Assembly (NCBI RefSeq): GCF_014643695.1
Contig: NZ_BMJY01000001.1
Location: forward strand, 463,597 to 527,596
Direction of reading: 5' to 3'
From: Microbacterium album
Lineage (GTDB): Bacteria; Actinomycetota; Actinomycetes; Actinomycetales; Microbacteriaceae
Length of the DNA: 64,000 nucleotides
The notes below the pieces were generated by a model. It had not been told where the DNA came from. It made no database searches and was given only the letters and a program-made list of their open reading frames with translations. Both the position numbers and the translations under genes were made by a program. Of this stretch, positions 38,329 through 47,790 are shown piece by piece (positions within the stretch are counted from its first letter, which is position 1; the number at the start of each line of letters is the position of its first letter).

Positions 38329-39999
38329 ATGACCATCACCCAGATCGCCCCCGCCGAGACCGAATCCCGCGTCAACGCGCGGCTGGCCGAGCGCACGCTG
38401 CCGACGCTGGAGGTCGCCGGCGCCATGCACGAGCGCTTCGCGGAGATCCTCACCCCGGAGGCGCTCGCCTTCCTCACCCAGCTGCACGAGCTGTTCGCGG
38501 GCCCCCGCTACGACAGGCTCGCCGACCGCCTCCGCCGCGGCTACGAGATCGGCAACGGGCGCGACCCCCGTTTCCGTGACGACACCGCGCGCATCCGCGA
38601 GGACGACACGTGGCGCGTCGCGGGTCCGGGACCGGGTCTCGAGCACCGCCGTGTGGAGATCACCGGGCCCACCGACCCGCGGATGACGATCAACGCCCTC
38701 AACTCCGGCGCCGACGTCTGGCTCGCCGACCAGGAGGATGCCACGAGCCCCACCTGGCGGAACGTGATCGGCGGGCAGCTCGCGCTCCGCGACGCGATCC
38801 GCGGGCGGCTCACCCACACGAGCCCCGACGGCAAGCGGTACGAGGTGACGGCCGAGCGCACGCCGACGATCGTCATGCGCCCGCGCGGATGGCACCTCGA
38901 GGAGCACCATCTGCGCTTCACCGACGCGTACGGACGCACGATGGCGGCGTCGGGCTCCCTGGTCGACTTCGGCCTCTACTTCTTCCACAACGCGACCGAG
39001 CTGATCGCGCGCGGACGCGGGCCGTACTTCTACCTGCCCAAGCTCGAGTCGTCGGAGGAGGCGCGGCTGTGGGATCAGGTGTTCACGTTCGCCGAGCAGT
39101 ACGTGGGGATCCCGCACGGCACGATCCGCGCGACCGTGCTCATCGAGACGCTGCCGGCCGCGTTCGAGATGGAGGAGATCCTCTACGAGCTGCGCCATCA
39201 CTGCGCGGGCCTGAACGCGGGGCGCTGGGACTACATCTTCTCCGCGATCAAGACCTACCGCGGGCGCGGGGCGCGGTTCGTCCTGCCCGACCGCAACGAG
39301 GTCACGATGACCGTCGGCTTCATGCGCGCGTACACCGAGCTGCTCGTGAAGACCTGCCACAAGCGGGGCGCATACGCGATCGGCGGCATGAGCGCCTTCA
39401 TCCCCAGCCGCCGCGATCCGGAGGCGAACGCACGGGCGCTGGAGCGCGTCGCGGCGGACAAGAAGCGCGAGGCCGGCGACGGCTTCGACGGCACGTGGGT
39501 CGCTCACCCCGACCTGATCCCCGTGGCGCGGGCCGAGTTCGACGCCGTGCTCGGCGACCGGCAGCACCAGGTGGACCGGCGGCGCGACGACGTCGCCGTG
39601 ACCCCGCGTCAGCTGCTCGACCTCTGGATCGGCCGCGCGATCACGGACGCCGGCGTGTACGGCAACGTGTCCGTCGCGATCCGCTACATCGAGGCGTGGT
39701 TGCGCGGCGTGGGGGCCGTCGCGATCGACGGCCTCATGGAGGACGCCGCGACCGCGGAGATCTCCCGCTCGCAGATCTGGCAGTGGATCCGGCAGGAGCA
39801 GGTCACCGAGGAAGGCACGCCGATCACGCGGGAGCACGTGTCGTCGCTGATCGATCGCGTGCTCGCGGAGGCGCCGCGCACCGACGGGGACCGGTTCGAC
39901 GAGGCCGCCGAGGTCTTCCGGGACGTCGCGCTGAGCGAGACGTTCCGCGCCTTCCTCACCCCGAAGGCCTACGCCGAGCACCTCGTCGAGCTCGCCTGA
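38329..39999 (+). CDS. aceB: Malate synthase A
   Basis: A 556-residue enzyme condensing glyoxylate with acetyl-CoA to malate. Conserved stretches: ALNSGADVWLADQEDATS, RPRGWHLEEHH, YFYLPKLESSEEARLW, TVLIETLPAAFEMEEILYEL (given in parts as TVLIETLPAAFEMEE), and GVGAVAIDGLMEDAAT. Length is right for the A isoform. Same strand and next to aceA; both may be transcribed together. Confidence 0.97.
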   Translation: MTITQIAPAETESRVNARLAERTLPTLEVAGAMHERFAEILTPEALAFLTQLHELFAGPRYDRLADRLRRGYEIGNGRDPRFRDDTARIREDDTWRVAGPGPGLEHRRVEITGPTDPRMTINALNSGADVWLADQEDATSPTWRNVIGGQLALRDAIRGRLTHTSPDGKRYEVTAERTPTIVMRPRGWHLEEHHLRFTDAYGRTMAASGSLVDFGLYFFHNATELIARGRGPYFYLPKLESSEEARLWDQVFTFAEQYVGIPHGTIRATVLIETLPAAFEMEEILYELRHHCAGLNAGRWDYIFSAIKTYRGRGARFVLPDRNEVTMTVGFMRAYTELLVKTCHKRGAYAIGGMSAFIPSRRDPEANARALERVAADKKREAGDGFDGTWVAHPDLIPVARAEFDAVLGDRQHQVDRRRDDVAVTPRQLLDLWIGRAITDAGVYGNVSVAIRYIEAWLRGVGAVAIDGLMEDAATAEISRSQIWQWIRQEQVTEEGTPITREHVSSLIDRVLAEAPRTDGDRFDEAAEVFRDVALSETFRAFLTPKAYAEHLVELA

Positions 40000-40026
40000 C
40001 TCCGGCGTCTCCCCGCTCGTTCCCGA

Positions 40027-41862
40027 TCAATCCTTGGCCGCGCTCTCCGACACCGTGAGCTCGAGCGGGAAGTCGACCGGGAACGAACCGAACAGCAACC
40101 GCCCGGCCGCCGCGGCGGAGGCACGCATCGCCTCCGCCGCGGCGTCGGCGTGCACGGCGGGGGCGTGCACGATGACCTCGTCGTGCAGGAAGAAGGCCAC
40201 GTGCGCACGGCGCGCGAACGCGGGACCGGATCGCGGGGCGGCCTCCTCCGGCGGCACGGGCGGCAGCTGCGCGAGTCGCAGTCGCAGATCCGCGAGCCAC
40301 GCCAGGGCCCACTCCGCCGCCGTGCCCTGCACGACGAAGTTGCGGGTGAAGCGGCCCCGATCACGCGCCATGCGGCGCGCTCGCGTCTCCTCCCCCGGCG
40401 CGGCACCTGCGCGTGACGCGGCTGCCTGCGCCGCGCGCCAGCCGTCGTCGGGCGGCGGCGACGTCCGGCCCAGCCACGTGGAGACCGTGCCGCCCTCCTC
40501 CCCCACGCGGGCCGCGTCGTCGACGAGCGCCATGGCGCGCGGGAAGACGTTCCGCAGTCTGGGGACCAGGCGTCCCGAGTCGCCGGTCGTCGCGCCGTAC
40601 ATCGCCCCGAGCACGGCCAGCTTCGCCTCGGCGCGAGTGCCGACGGCGCCGCTCGCCACGATCCCGGCGTACAGATCGCGTCCGCGCGCCGCCTCGGCCA
40701 TCCGCTCATCGCGTGCCATGGCGGCCAGCACGCGCGGTTCCAGCTGGGCGACGTCGGCGTCGACGATGCGCCACCCGGGATCGGCGCGCAGCGCGCCGCG
40801 GAGCTGGCGAGGCAGCTGCAGCGCTCCGCCGCCCGACGACGCCCAGCGCCCCGTGACGACCCCGCCCGGCACGTAGACCGGTCGGAACCGGCCGTCTCGC
40901 ACCCACTCGTCCAGCCAGGACCAACCGTTGGCGGTGAGCAGCCGGGACAGGCGCTTGTACTCCAGGAGCGGCGGGATCGCGGGGTGCGAGATCTCGCCGA
41001 GCTCCCATTTGCTCGTCGACTCGACCATGATGCCCGCGGCGTGAAGAGCCCGCAGCAGACGGGGATGGGAGTCCAGGCTGACGGTCGGATCGCCGAGCGC
41101 TGCCCGCACCTCGGCGGCAAGCCGCGCCATCCGCTCCGGGAGGCCGCCCGCGCGGCGCGGACCGAGGGTCTCGGTGAGGATGCGGTCGTGATGCGCCGCA
41201 TCCCAGGGAGCACCCGCCGCGCGCATCTCCTCCGCGAGCAGCGCGCCGGCTGATTCGGCCGCCAGGAGCAGGCGCAGGCGCCCGGCGTCGGGCGCGCCGT
41301 CGAGCGCCGCGTCCTGCCGCGCGAGTTCGGCGAGCACCTCGTCAGCGTCGTCACGCGGGCTGCGAGCGCCGGGTGCGTCCAGCTCGAACAGCACCTCGCC
41401 CTGGGAAGGCGCCGGTGCGACGTCCGGCGCATCCCAGGGCCGCGCGGCCTCGTCACGCAGTGACGCCACCGTCGGGCGGGCGTCCCGCAGGATCGCGTGG
41501 GAGAGGCGCAGATCGTGGCATCGCTGGACGCGCACACCCGCTGCGAGCAGGACCGGATACCAGCGCGCGGTGCTCGCCCACACCCACCGGACGGAGCGAT
41601 CGGCCTCGCGCGCCGCGACCCACGCCGGCAGCTCCCCGGCCGTCAGCGGGCGGCGGCCGCGTTCGTCAGCGCCGTCGAGCGCGATCGCGACGATGCCGGA
41701 GTCCCGCGCGTGGGCCAGCACGATGCGGTCGGCGTCCGCCCACGGCGACGGCCGTTCCGCCCGCCCCGTCTGGCAAGGTGGCTCCGCCACCGGCGGCTCA
41801 GAAGAGGAAGCCACCGTCCACGGGCTCGGGCGCCGGGGCGGGAGCGACGGAATCGTGGTCAC
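40027..41862 (-). CDS. PolA-like bifunctional 3'-5' exonuclease/DNA polymerase (second family-A polymerase)
   Basis: A 611-residue protein with an exonuclease-like N-terminus and a complete polymerase core: motif A DADVAQLEPR, O-helix R-x3-K-x3-L-x3-Y-G, and motif C LHDEVIV. The residue equivalent to E. coli Phe762 is Leu, unlike the Tyr of this organism's PolA. The 5' flap nuclease is absent and the exonuclease acidic residues are not obvious, so exonuclease activity is doubtful. GTG 41862 overlaps the RNase HI gene by 65 nt; GTG 41790 is an alternative. It is the last gene of the zinc-ribbon/RNase HI operon. Confidence 0.85.
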   Translation of the reverse strand: MTTIPSLPPRRPSPWTVASSSEPPVAEPPCQTGRAERPSPWADADRIVLAHARDSGIVAIALDGADERGRRPLTAGELPAWVAAREADRSVRWVWASTARWYPVLLAAGVRVQRCHDLRLSHAILRDARPTVASLRDEAARPWDAPDVAPAPSQGEVLFELDAPGARSPRDDADEVLAELARQDAALDGAPDAGRLRLLLAAESAGALLAEEMRAAGAPWDAAHHDRILTETLGPRRAGGLPERMARLAAEVRAALGDPTVSLDSHPRLLRALHAAGIMVESTSKWELGEISHPAIPPLLEYKRLSRLLTANGWSWLDEWVRDGRFRPVYVPGGVVTGRWASSGGGALQLPRQLRGALRADPGWRIVDADVAQLEPRVLAAMARDERMAEAARGRDLYAGIVASGAVGTRAEAKLAVLGAMYGATTGDSGRLVPRLRNVFPRAMALVDDAARVGEEGGTVSTWLGRTSPPPDDGWRAAQAAASRAGAAPGEETRARRMARDRGRFTRNFVVQGTAAEWALAWLADLRLRLAQLPPVPPEEAAPRSGPAFARRAHVAFFLHDEVIVHAPAVHADAAAEAMRASAAAAGRLLFGSFPVDFPLELTVSESAAKD

Positions 41863-42277
41863 GCCGGAAGCTCTGCTGGGCGTCCATCGACTCGTTCGCG
41901 GCGGCGTCCGCGAGCCTGTTGTCGTTGCGGGGCACCCATTCGAACGTGACCGTTCGCCCGGCGATGAGCGCCTGGGCGCGCCGCGCCAGCACCTGCATGT
42001 CCGGGTGCTTGATCTTCCAGCGGCCCGTCATCTGCTCCACGACCAGCTTGGAGTCCATCCGCACGTGCACGGCGTCGGGCTCGCGCTCGAGCGCGGCCTC
42101 GAGGCCGGCGATCATCCCGTTGTACTCGGCGACGTTGTTCGTCGCGATGCCGACGTACACGCCCAGCTCGGTGAGCACTGAACCGGTGGCGGGGTCGATC
42201 ACGACCGCGCCACCGGCGGCGATGCCGGGGTTTCCGCGCGATCCGCCATCTGCCTCCACGATGAGGGAGCCGCTCAC
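41798..42277 (-). CDS. rnhA: Ribonuclease HI
   Basis: A 159-residue RNase HI with the four metal-binding acids: Asp in EADGGSRGNPG, Glu in NNVAEYNGMIAGLE, Asp in RMDSKLVVEQ, Asp in NRLADAAANE. It degrades the RNA strand of RNA-DNA hybrids. The C-terminal 20 residues (PAPAPEPVDGG) are an extra tail. GTG 42277 overlaps the preceding stop as GTGA. Single-domain, not fused to a phosphatase as in mycobacteria. The overlapping polymerase gene suggests joint primer removal and filling. Confidence 0.94.
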   Translation of the reverse strand: MSGSLIVEADGGSRGNPGIAAGGAVVIDPATGSVLTELGVYVGIATNNVAEYNGMIAGLEAALEREPDAVHVRMDSKLVVEQMTGRWKIKHPDMQVLARRAQALIAGRTVTFEWVPRNDNRLADAAANESMDAQQSFRRDHDSVAPAPAPEPVDGGFLF

Positions 42278-43023
42278 GATGCGGACTCCGTGCCGAGGCC
42301 GGACTCGGCCGTGCGCACCAGGATGCACCCGCATTCCGGGCAGAAGGCCACCTGGTCCTCGGGCGTGGCACGCAATGTGGCGAGGTCGCTCCCGGCGAGC
42401 ACCATGTGGCACCCCCCGCACATCCCGCGGGTGAACAGCGCCGCTCCGGGTCCCCGTGCGGCGAGTCGGTCGTAGAGGGCAAGAAGCTCTGCGCCGACCT
42501 TGCCCGCCACGGCGGCACGGTCGCGTGCGATCGTCTCGAGCTCGGCCGTCGCCGACGCGACGACCTGCTTCGCCTCCGCGCTCAGTCGCTGGCCCTCGGA
42601 GGTCGTCTCGTCGAGTAACGCCTGCTGTTCGGCCAGGGCGGCCTCGGCCTGCTCGAGCCGCTCCATCAGGTCGAGCTGGGCGTCCTCGAGATCGCTGCGG
42701 CGCCGGTCCAGGCTCGCGAGCTCGCGTTCCAGGCCCTGGGCGTCCTTCGGGCTCGAGGTGGCGGCGAGCCGTTCGGCGTCGCGGGCACGACGCGCCTCCA
42801 CGACGGCGACATCGCCCTCGACCCGCGTGAGCTCCGCACGCAGGTCGTCGCGCACGCCCGCTCGCGCCGCGAGCTCACGACCCTGGGCCGTGCGCTGCGC
42901 GATCAGCTCCTGCACGCGAGTGGCCTGGGGCGGGTTCTTCCGCGTGGCCTCGGCCTGCGCGCGGCGGCGATCGAGGTCGGCGACATCGAGCAGGTGGCGC
43001 TGTTCGGCGGGGCTGGCTTTCAC
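42274..43023 (-). CDS. Coiled-coil zinc-ribbon protein (CT398-like)
   Basis: A 249-residue protein: about 180 residues of charged coiled coil (ELASLDRRRSDLEDAQLD, LEQAEAALAEQQALLDE), then a C-terminal zinc ribbon with CGGCHM and CPECGC. This family sits next to RNase H in Actinobacteria and is of unknown function; it may bring the nuclease to nucleic acid. GTG 43023 is set by homology start (KASPAEQRHLLDVADLD) and by TAGGTT (43031-43036) ending 7 nt before it, a leaderless start. Confidence 0.88.
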   Translation of the reverse strand: MKASPAEQRHLLDVADLDRRRAQAEATRKNPPQATRVQELIAQRTAQGRELAARAGVRDDLRAELTRVEGDVAVVEARRARDAERLAATSSPKDAQGLERELASLDRRRSDLEDAQLDLMERLEQAEAALAEQQALLDETTSEGQRLSAEAKQVVASATAELETIARDRAAVAGKVGAELLALYDRLAARGPGAALFTRGMCGGCHMVLAGSDLATLRATPEDQVAFCPECGCILVRTAESGLGTESAS

Positions 43024-43183
43024 GCTCCCAAACCTACCTCCCGGCCCGCGCGAAGGCGTGTGCGCGGTGCGCAGGGCACCGCGTGGCGCATCCGCGTGCC
43101 GTCCGCAAGCCCTGTGCGTGCGAGTCGGCCGGCCCGTACGGTCGGAACCGTCCACGGACGACAACCGCACAGGAGGACTGGCG

Positions 43184-44149
43184 ATGACGCGTTTCGGATA
43201 CACCCTCATGACCGAGCAGAGCGGTCCCCGCGAGCTGGTGCGCTACGCGCAGCAGGCGGAGGATGTCGGCTTCGACTTCGAGGTCTCGAGCGATCACTAC
43301 TCGCCCTGGCTCACGAGCCAGGGCCACTCCCCGTATGCCTGGACCGTGCTGGGGGCGGTCGCGCACGCGACGTCGAGCGTCGAGCTCATGACGTACGTCA
43401 CGTGCCCGACGCTGCGCTATCACCCCGCCGTGGTGGCGCAGAAGTCGGCCACGCTGCAGCTGCTGTCGGAGGGCCGGTTCACCCTCGGCCTCGGCTCCGG
43501 CGAGAGCCTGAACGAGCACGTCGTCGGCGAGGGGTGGCCGGGCGTCGACACGCGTCAGGAGATGTTGGCCGAGGCGATCGAGATCATCCGCGAACTGCAC
43601 ACGGGTGAGCTGACCACGTTCGACGGCGCCTACTTCCGCGTCGACTCGGCGCGCATCTGGGACGCCCCGGACGGCGGCGTGCCGATCGGCGTGGCGGTGT
43701 CGGGCGAGAGCTCGCTGTCGCGCTTCGCGCCGCTCGGCGACCACCTCATCGCCGTGCAGCCGGAGGCCGAGCTCGTGACGGGCTGGGACCAGCTCCACGA
43801 AGGCGAATCGCGCAAGATCGGTCAGGTGCCCGTCTCCTGGGACCCCGACGAGGACGCCGCCATCGCCCGCGCGCACGATCAGTTCCGGTGGTTCGCCGGC
43901 GGCTGGTCCGTCAACGCCGATCTGCCGACCCCCGCGGGCTTCGCGGCCGCGACGCAGTTCGTTCGTCCGCAGGACGTCGCCGCGTCGATTCCGTGCGGCC
44001 CGGATCTCGACAAGCTCGCCGAGGGGGTCCGCCCCTTCCTGGACGCGGGCTTCACGGACATCGCGATCGTCCAGATCGGCGACGAGAGGCAGGACGACTT
44101 CCTCCGCGAGGCGGCCGGGCCGCTCCTCGAGCGCCTCCGCGCCCTGTGA
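43184..44149 (+). CDS. F420-dependent LLM-class oxidoreductase
   Basis: A 321-residue luciferase-like enzyme of the TIGR03557 (F420) type: RFGYTLMTEQ, EVSSDHYSPWL, LMTYVTCPTLRYHP and LGLGSGESLNEHVVGEGWP match F420-dependent glucose-6-phosphate-dehydrogenase-like proteins. It would transfer hydride between an unknown substrate and F420. A perfect AGGAGG lies 7 nt before ATG 43184. Single gene, divergent from the zinc-ribbon operon. Confidence 0.92.
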   Translation: MTRFGYTLMTEQSGPRELVRYAQQAEDVGFDFEVSSDHYSPWLTSQGHSPYAWTVLGAVAHATSSVELMTYVTCPTLRYHPAVVAQKSATLQLLSEGRFTLGLGSGESLNEHVVGEGWPGVDTRQEMLAEAIEIIRELHTGELTTFDGAYFRVDSARIWDAPDGGVPIGVAVSGESSLSRFAPLGDHLIAVQPEAELVTGWDQLHEGESRKIGQVPVSWDPDEDAAIARAHDQFRWFAGGWSVNADLPTPAGFAAATQFVRPQDVAASIPCGPDLDKLAEGVRPFLDAGFTDIAIVQIGDERQDDFLREAAGPLLERLRAL

Positions 44150-44165
44150 GCTGTGCAGGCGCGGG

Positions 44166-44804
44166 TCAGTCGTTTCGGGTGCCGGGCGCAAGGTAGCCGC
44201 GCGAGAATCCCGCGGCGACCGCCGCCGCCCGGTCGTTGACCTCGAGCTTGGCGTAGATGTGCAGCAGGTGCGTCTTGACGGTCGCCTCGCTGACGAACAG
44301 GCGCTGAGCGGCCTCCCGGTTCGTCGAGCCCTGCGCGACGAGTTCCAGGACCTCTCGCTCGCGCTGGGTCAGCGTCCCCGGCCCGGTACGACGCACCTGG
44401 CCGAGCAGTCGCGTCGCCACCGACGGCGCGAGAGTCGACTGCCCGCCGGCCGCTGCTTCGACGGCGCGGAACAGCTCCTCCCGCGGCGCGTCCTTGAGCA
44501 GGTAGCCGGTCGCGCCCGCCTCGATGGCCGGAAGCACGTCGCTGTCGGTGTCGTACGTGGTCAGCACGAGCACGTGCGAGGCAATCCCGCGCTCTGCCAG
44601 CGCCCGGATCGCTGCGACGCCGTCCATGCGGGGCATTCGCAGATCCATGAGGATGACATCGGGTCTCAGCCGCTCCGCCTCCGAGACCGCCGAAGCGCCG
44701 TCCGCCGCCTCGCCGATCACGGCGAACCGCGTGTCGGCCGCGAACATGCCGCGCAACCCGTCCCGCACGACCGGGTGGTCGTCGACGACCAGCACGGAGA
44801 TCAC
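44166..44804 (-). CDS. NarL/FixJ-type response regulator
   Basis: A 212-residue regulator: receiver domain 1-120 with acidic pair Asp8-Asp9, phospho-acceptor Asp54 (ILMDLRMP) and Lys in YLLKDAP, then a LuxR HTH (LTQREREVLELVAQGSTNREAA). GTG 44804 overlaps the kinase stop as GTGA. It is the last gene of the ABC-kinase-regulator cluster and should bind DNA when phosphorylated; the ATCCACCG repeats upstream of the ABC gene are the best target candidate. Confidence 0.94.
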   Translation of the reverse strand: MISVLVVDDHPVVRDGLRGMFAADTRFAVIGEAADGASAVSEAERLRPDVILMDLRMPRMDGVAAIRALAERGIASHVLVLTTYDTDSDVLPAIEAGATGYLLKDAPREELFRAVEAAAGGQSTLAPSVATRLLGQVRRTGPGTLTQREREVLELVAQGSTNREAAQRLFVSEATVKTHLLHIYAKLEVNDRAAAVAAGFSRGYLAPGTRND

Positions 44805-46075
44805 CGCGGAGCCCCCGCCGGGATCGCCGGAACGGCCGCGGACACCGCGGTTCCCGCGCCGGGCTCGGACTCGACGACGAGACGACCCGCGAGCCGCTGC
44901 ACGCGAGAGCGCATGCCTGCCAGCCCGAAACCGCTCGCGCCGTCGTCGCGCACACGGGCCGCGGGGTCGAACCCCACGCCGTCGTCGCGGACATCGAGCG
45001 TCACGAGATCGTCCATGTACGACAGTGTGATGCCGACCCGCGCCGCACGTGCGTGCTTGGCGACGTTCGTCAGCGCCTCCTGCGCCGCGCGCAGTAGCGC
45101 CGACTCCACATCCGGGTGCATCGGCCGGGCGTCGCCGGTGACGGTCAGGTGCACGGGCACGCGGTGATGCGCCTCCCACCTCCGCGCGACCTCACCGATG
45201 GCCTCGGGAAGCTCGGCCTGCGCCAGCATCTCCGGCTCCACGGCGTGGATGGTGCGTCTCGCCTCGGCGAGACTCTCGCGTGCGAGCTCCCGCGCGTTGG
45301 CCATGTGGCGCCGCATGTCCGCGTCGCTGCGCGTCTGCTCCGCCGCCTGAAGCTGCGTGAGGATCCCCGCCAGCCCCTGCGCGAGCGTGTCGTGGATGTC
45401 CCGCGCGAGCCGCTGGCGCTCGTCACGGACGCCCGCTTCCCGGGCCTGCACCAGCAGCCTCGCGTGCAGCGATGCGTTCTCCTCCAGCGCCGCCTGCAGT
45501 CGGGTGTTCGCCTCGTGCAGTTCGACGAGGGCCCGCTTCTGCTGCCGCCCGAGACGGTGGGTGCTGTCGGCGAAATAGAACGACGCGCCGGCCAGCAGGA
45601 GCGTGACGAGCGTGATCGCGCCCCAGAGCGCCCACCGCCCTTCGAGGATCACGTCCAGACCGCCCACATACGACACGGCCATGATCGACGACGTCGCGGC
45701 GACCCCGGCGTATCGCCACCGCCCCGGAAGCAACAGGAAGGCCTGCACATATCCGACGAAGGCGAAGATGCCGTACGCCGGCGCGAGCGCGACGAGCCAC
45801 GCGGCCGTCGCCAGGAGCCCCGCGTAGTGGAGTCCGGGTCCGACTCCTCCCCGATCCCGTCCGGAACGGAGGACGGCCGGCAGCAGCAGCCACAGCGAGG
45901 CGAAGGCGGTCAGCGCGAGCACGAGGGGCAGATCGACATCGGCGCCCCACACCCATTGCAGCAGGGTCAGCAGCGTGCTCCCGGCTAGCAGCGCATACGG
46001 CAGCGCGGTGTAGAAGAGCAGCTCCCGGCGTTCGCGCCGCACGGATTCCTCGTGCAGCCCCGCCTGGACGCTCAT
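44801..46075 (-). CDS. HisKA_3 sensor histidine kinase
   Basis: A 424-residue kinase: five or six N-terminal membrane helices (residues 20-170) without a large extracellular domain, a coiled coil (180-215), the dimer/phospho-acceptor helix ERQRLARDIHDTLAQ with His228, and an ATPase domain with AAQEALTNVAKHA, RDDGVGFDP and GFGLAGMRSR. Such intramembrane-sensing kinases commonly watch the envelope or the neighbouring ABC exporter. The gap to the permease stop is 3 nt, so it belongs to that operon. Confidence 0.93.
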   Translation of the reverse strand: MSVQAGLHEESVRRERRELLFYTALPYALLAGSTLLTLLQWVWGADVDLPLVLALTAFASLWLLLPAVLRSGRDRGGVGPGLHYAGLLATAAWLVALAPAYGIFAFVGYVQAFLLLPGRWRYAGVAATSSIMAVSYVGGLDVILEGRWALWGAITLVTLLLAGASFYFADSTHRLGRQQKRALVELHEANTRLQAALEENASLHARLLVQAREAGVRDERQRLARDIHDTLAQGLAGILTQLQAAEQTRSDADMRRHMANARELARESLAEARRTIHAVEPEMLAQAELPEAIGEVARRWEAHHRVPVHLTVTGDARPMHPDVESALLRAAQEALTNVAKHARAARVGITLSYMDDLVTLDVRDDGVGFDPAARVRDDGASGFGLAGMRSRVQRLAGRLVVESEPGAGTAVSAAVPAIPAGAPR

Positions 46076-46078
46076 CCG

Positions 46079-46819
46079 CTACTCCCACCGGAACAACCGC
46101 GCGGCCGATCCACCGGCCACGATCGTCCATCCCATCAGAACGAGGATGCTCAGCAGCGACGGCCAGCCGCCCGCGGCGGCGTCCTGCAATGATTGCACGC
46201 CGGCACCGACGGGCGTCAGGTCGCTCGCCGCGCGCAGGACATCGCTCATCCGGTCGCGCGGGATCCACAGCCCCCCGAAGAAGGCGAGCGAGAAGAACAG
46301 CACGAGACCGACCGCGCTCGCGCTCGTCGCGCTCGGCGCCAGCGCCGCCACGAGCAGCCCGAGGGAGAACAGCGCCAGTACCGTGAGGAGGTACGCGCTG
46401 GCGTAGGCGAGGGGTGCGGCGGGCAGCGGCACACCGTACGCCAGCCGGGCCAGCACGAGGACGAGCGCCAGCGTGCACACGCCGAGTGCCGTGAACAGGA
46501 GCAGCAACGCGCCCAGCAGGGCCGGCGGACGAACCGGCGTGGTGCGCATGCGCCGCAGCACTCCCCTCTCGCGGTATCCGGCGAACTGCTGGGGCAGGCT
46601 GTAGACCGCCAGGATCGTCACGCCGACAGCGACCAGGATGGGCGCGTACAGATCGATCACGCGCAGGCCGCCGAGAGCGGGGTCGGCCTCGCGGAACGCC
46701 GGGATCGCGCCGAAGACGATCAGCAGGAGGGGCGGCACCGCGAGAGCGAAGATCCACGTCATCGGCTCTCGGAAGAAGAGCTTGGCCTCGGTGAGCGCCA
46801 ATCGCAGCAGCACGGGCAT
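46079..46819 (-). CDS. ABC-2 type exporter permease
   Basis: A 246-residue permease of about six helices (LLLIVFGAIPAF, ILAVYSLPQQF, GLWIPRDRM in the typical ABC-2 reentrant region). ABC-2 permeases export drugs, lipids or peptides. ATG 46819 overlaps the ATPase stop as TGATG, so the two are coupled. The long upstream extension of the frame is chance. Confidence 0.92.
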   Translation of the reverse strand: MPVLLRLALTEAKLFFREPMTWIFALAVPPLLLIVFGAIPAFREADPALGGLRVIDLYAPILVAVGVTILAVYSLPQQFAGYRERGVLRRMRTTPVRPPALLGALLLLFTALGVCTLALVLVLARLAYGVPLPAAPLAYASAYLLTVLALFSLGLLVAALAPSATSASAVGLVLFFSLAFFGGLWIPRDRMSDVLRAASDLTPVGAGVQSLQDAAAGGWPSLLSILVLMGWTIVAGGSAARLFRWE

Positions 46820-47739
46820 CAGGACTCGCTCCCCTCGGACGGGGACCGACCGGTGAGGGCGAGGAACGCGTCGTCGAGCGTCGCCCGCCCCACGGAGAGC
46901 TCCTCGGCCTGGACGCCCGCGTCGGCGAGGGCTGCCGTCACACGGTGCAGGATGCCGTCCGCGCCCGTGACCCGGACGTGCCCTCCCCACTCCTCGACCG
47001 ACGCCACGTCGGGCAGCGCCCGCAGGATCTCGAGCGCGAACGGGCGTGAGGTGCGGAAGCGCAGCCGCTGGGGAGCGCCGACGCGACTGATCAGCGCCGA
47101 GGGGGTCCCCGAGGCGACGACCCGGCCCCGGTCGATGACCGCGAGCCGGTCGCACAGCCGCTCGGCCTCCTCCATGAAGTGCGACACCAGGAGCACCGTC
47201 ACCCCGCGCTCTCGGATCCCCTCGATGAGGCCCCGCACGTCGCGGCGCGACTGCGGATCCAGCCCCGTCGTGAGCTCGTCGAGCACGACCACCTTCGGCC
47301 GGCCCACGAGCGCGAGCGCGACCGACACTCGCTGCTTCTGCCCTCCGGAGAGCCGCCGGAACGGCGTGCCGAGCCTGTCTGACAGGCGCAACCCCGCGAC
47401 CAGCTCACGCCAGTCGACTGGGTCCCCGTAGAAGGAGCTGTACAGCGCGAGCGCCTCCCCGACGCGCAGCTTGGGCGGCAGTTCGCTCTCCTGCAGCTGC
47501 ACGCCGAGGATCTGCCGGAGCTGCCGCTCGTCCCGCGCCGGATCGAGGCCGTCGACCCGGATCCGGCCGCTGTCCGGCGTGCGCAACCCCTCGATGCACT
47601 CCACGGTCGTCGTCTTCCCGGCCCCGTTCGGACCGAGAATCCCGAAGATCTCGCCCGGCTCGACGGCGAGATCGACGCCGTCGAGGATCGTGCGCCTCCC
47701 GTACCGCTTCGTGAGCCCGTCCACCTCGATGATCGCCAT
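46819..47739 (-). CDS. ABC exporter ATP-binding protein
   Basis: A 306-residue ATPase: Walker A GPNGAGKTT, signature RLSGGQKQR, Walker B VVVLDELTTGLDP, and switch His in LLVSHFMEEAER. A C-terminal extension of about 90 residues is typical of DrrA/CcmA-like drug exporters. ATG 47739 is preceded 6 nt upstream by CAGACT (47746-47751), a leaderless start. First gene of the operon with permease, kinase and regulator. Confidence 0.94.
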   Translation of the reverse strand: MAIIEVDGLTKRYGRRTILDGVDLAVEPGEIFGILGPNGAGKTTTVECIEGLRTPDSGRIRVDGLDPARDERQLRQILGVQLQESELPPKLRVGEALALYSSFYGDPVDWRELVAGLRLSDRLGTPFRRLSGGQKQRVSVALALVGRPKVVVLDELTTGLDPQSRRDVRGLIEGIRERGVTVLLVSHFMEEAERLCDRLAVIDRGRVVASGTPSALISRVGAPQRLRFRTSRPFALEILRALPDVASVEEWGGHVRVTGADGILHRVTAALADAGVQAEELSVGRATLDDAFLALTGRSPSEGSES

Positions 47740-47790
47740 GGCCCGAGTCTGGCCGCCGACCCCCCACGGGCGAATCCCCTGGGCGGTCAC

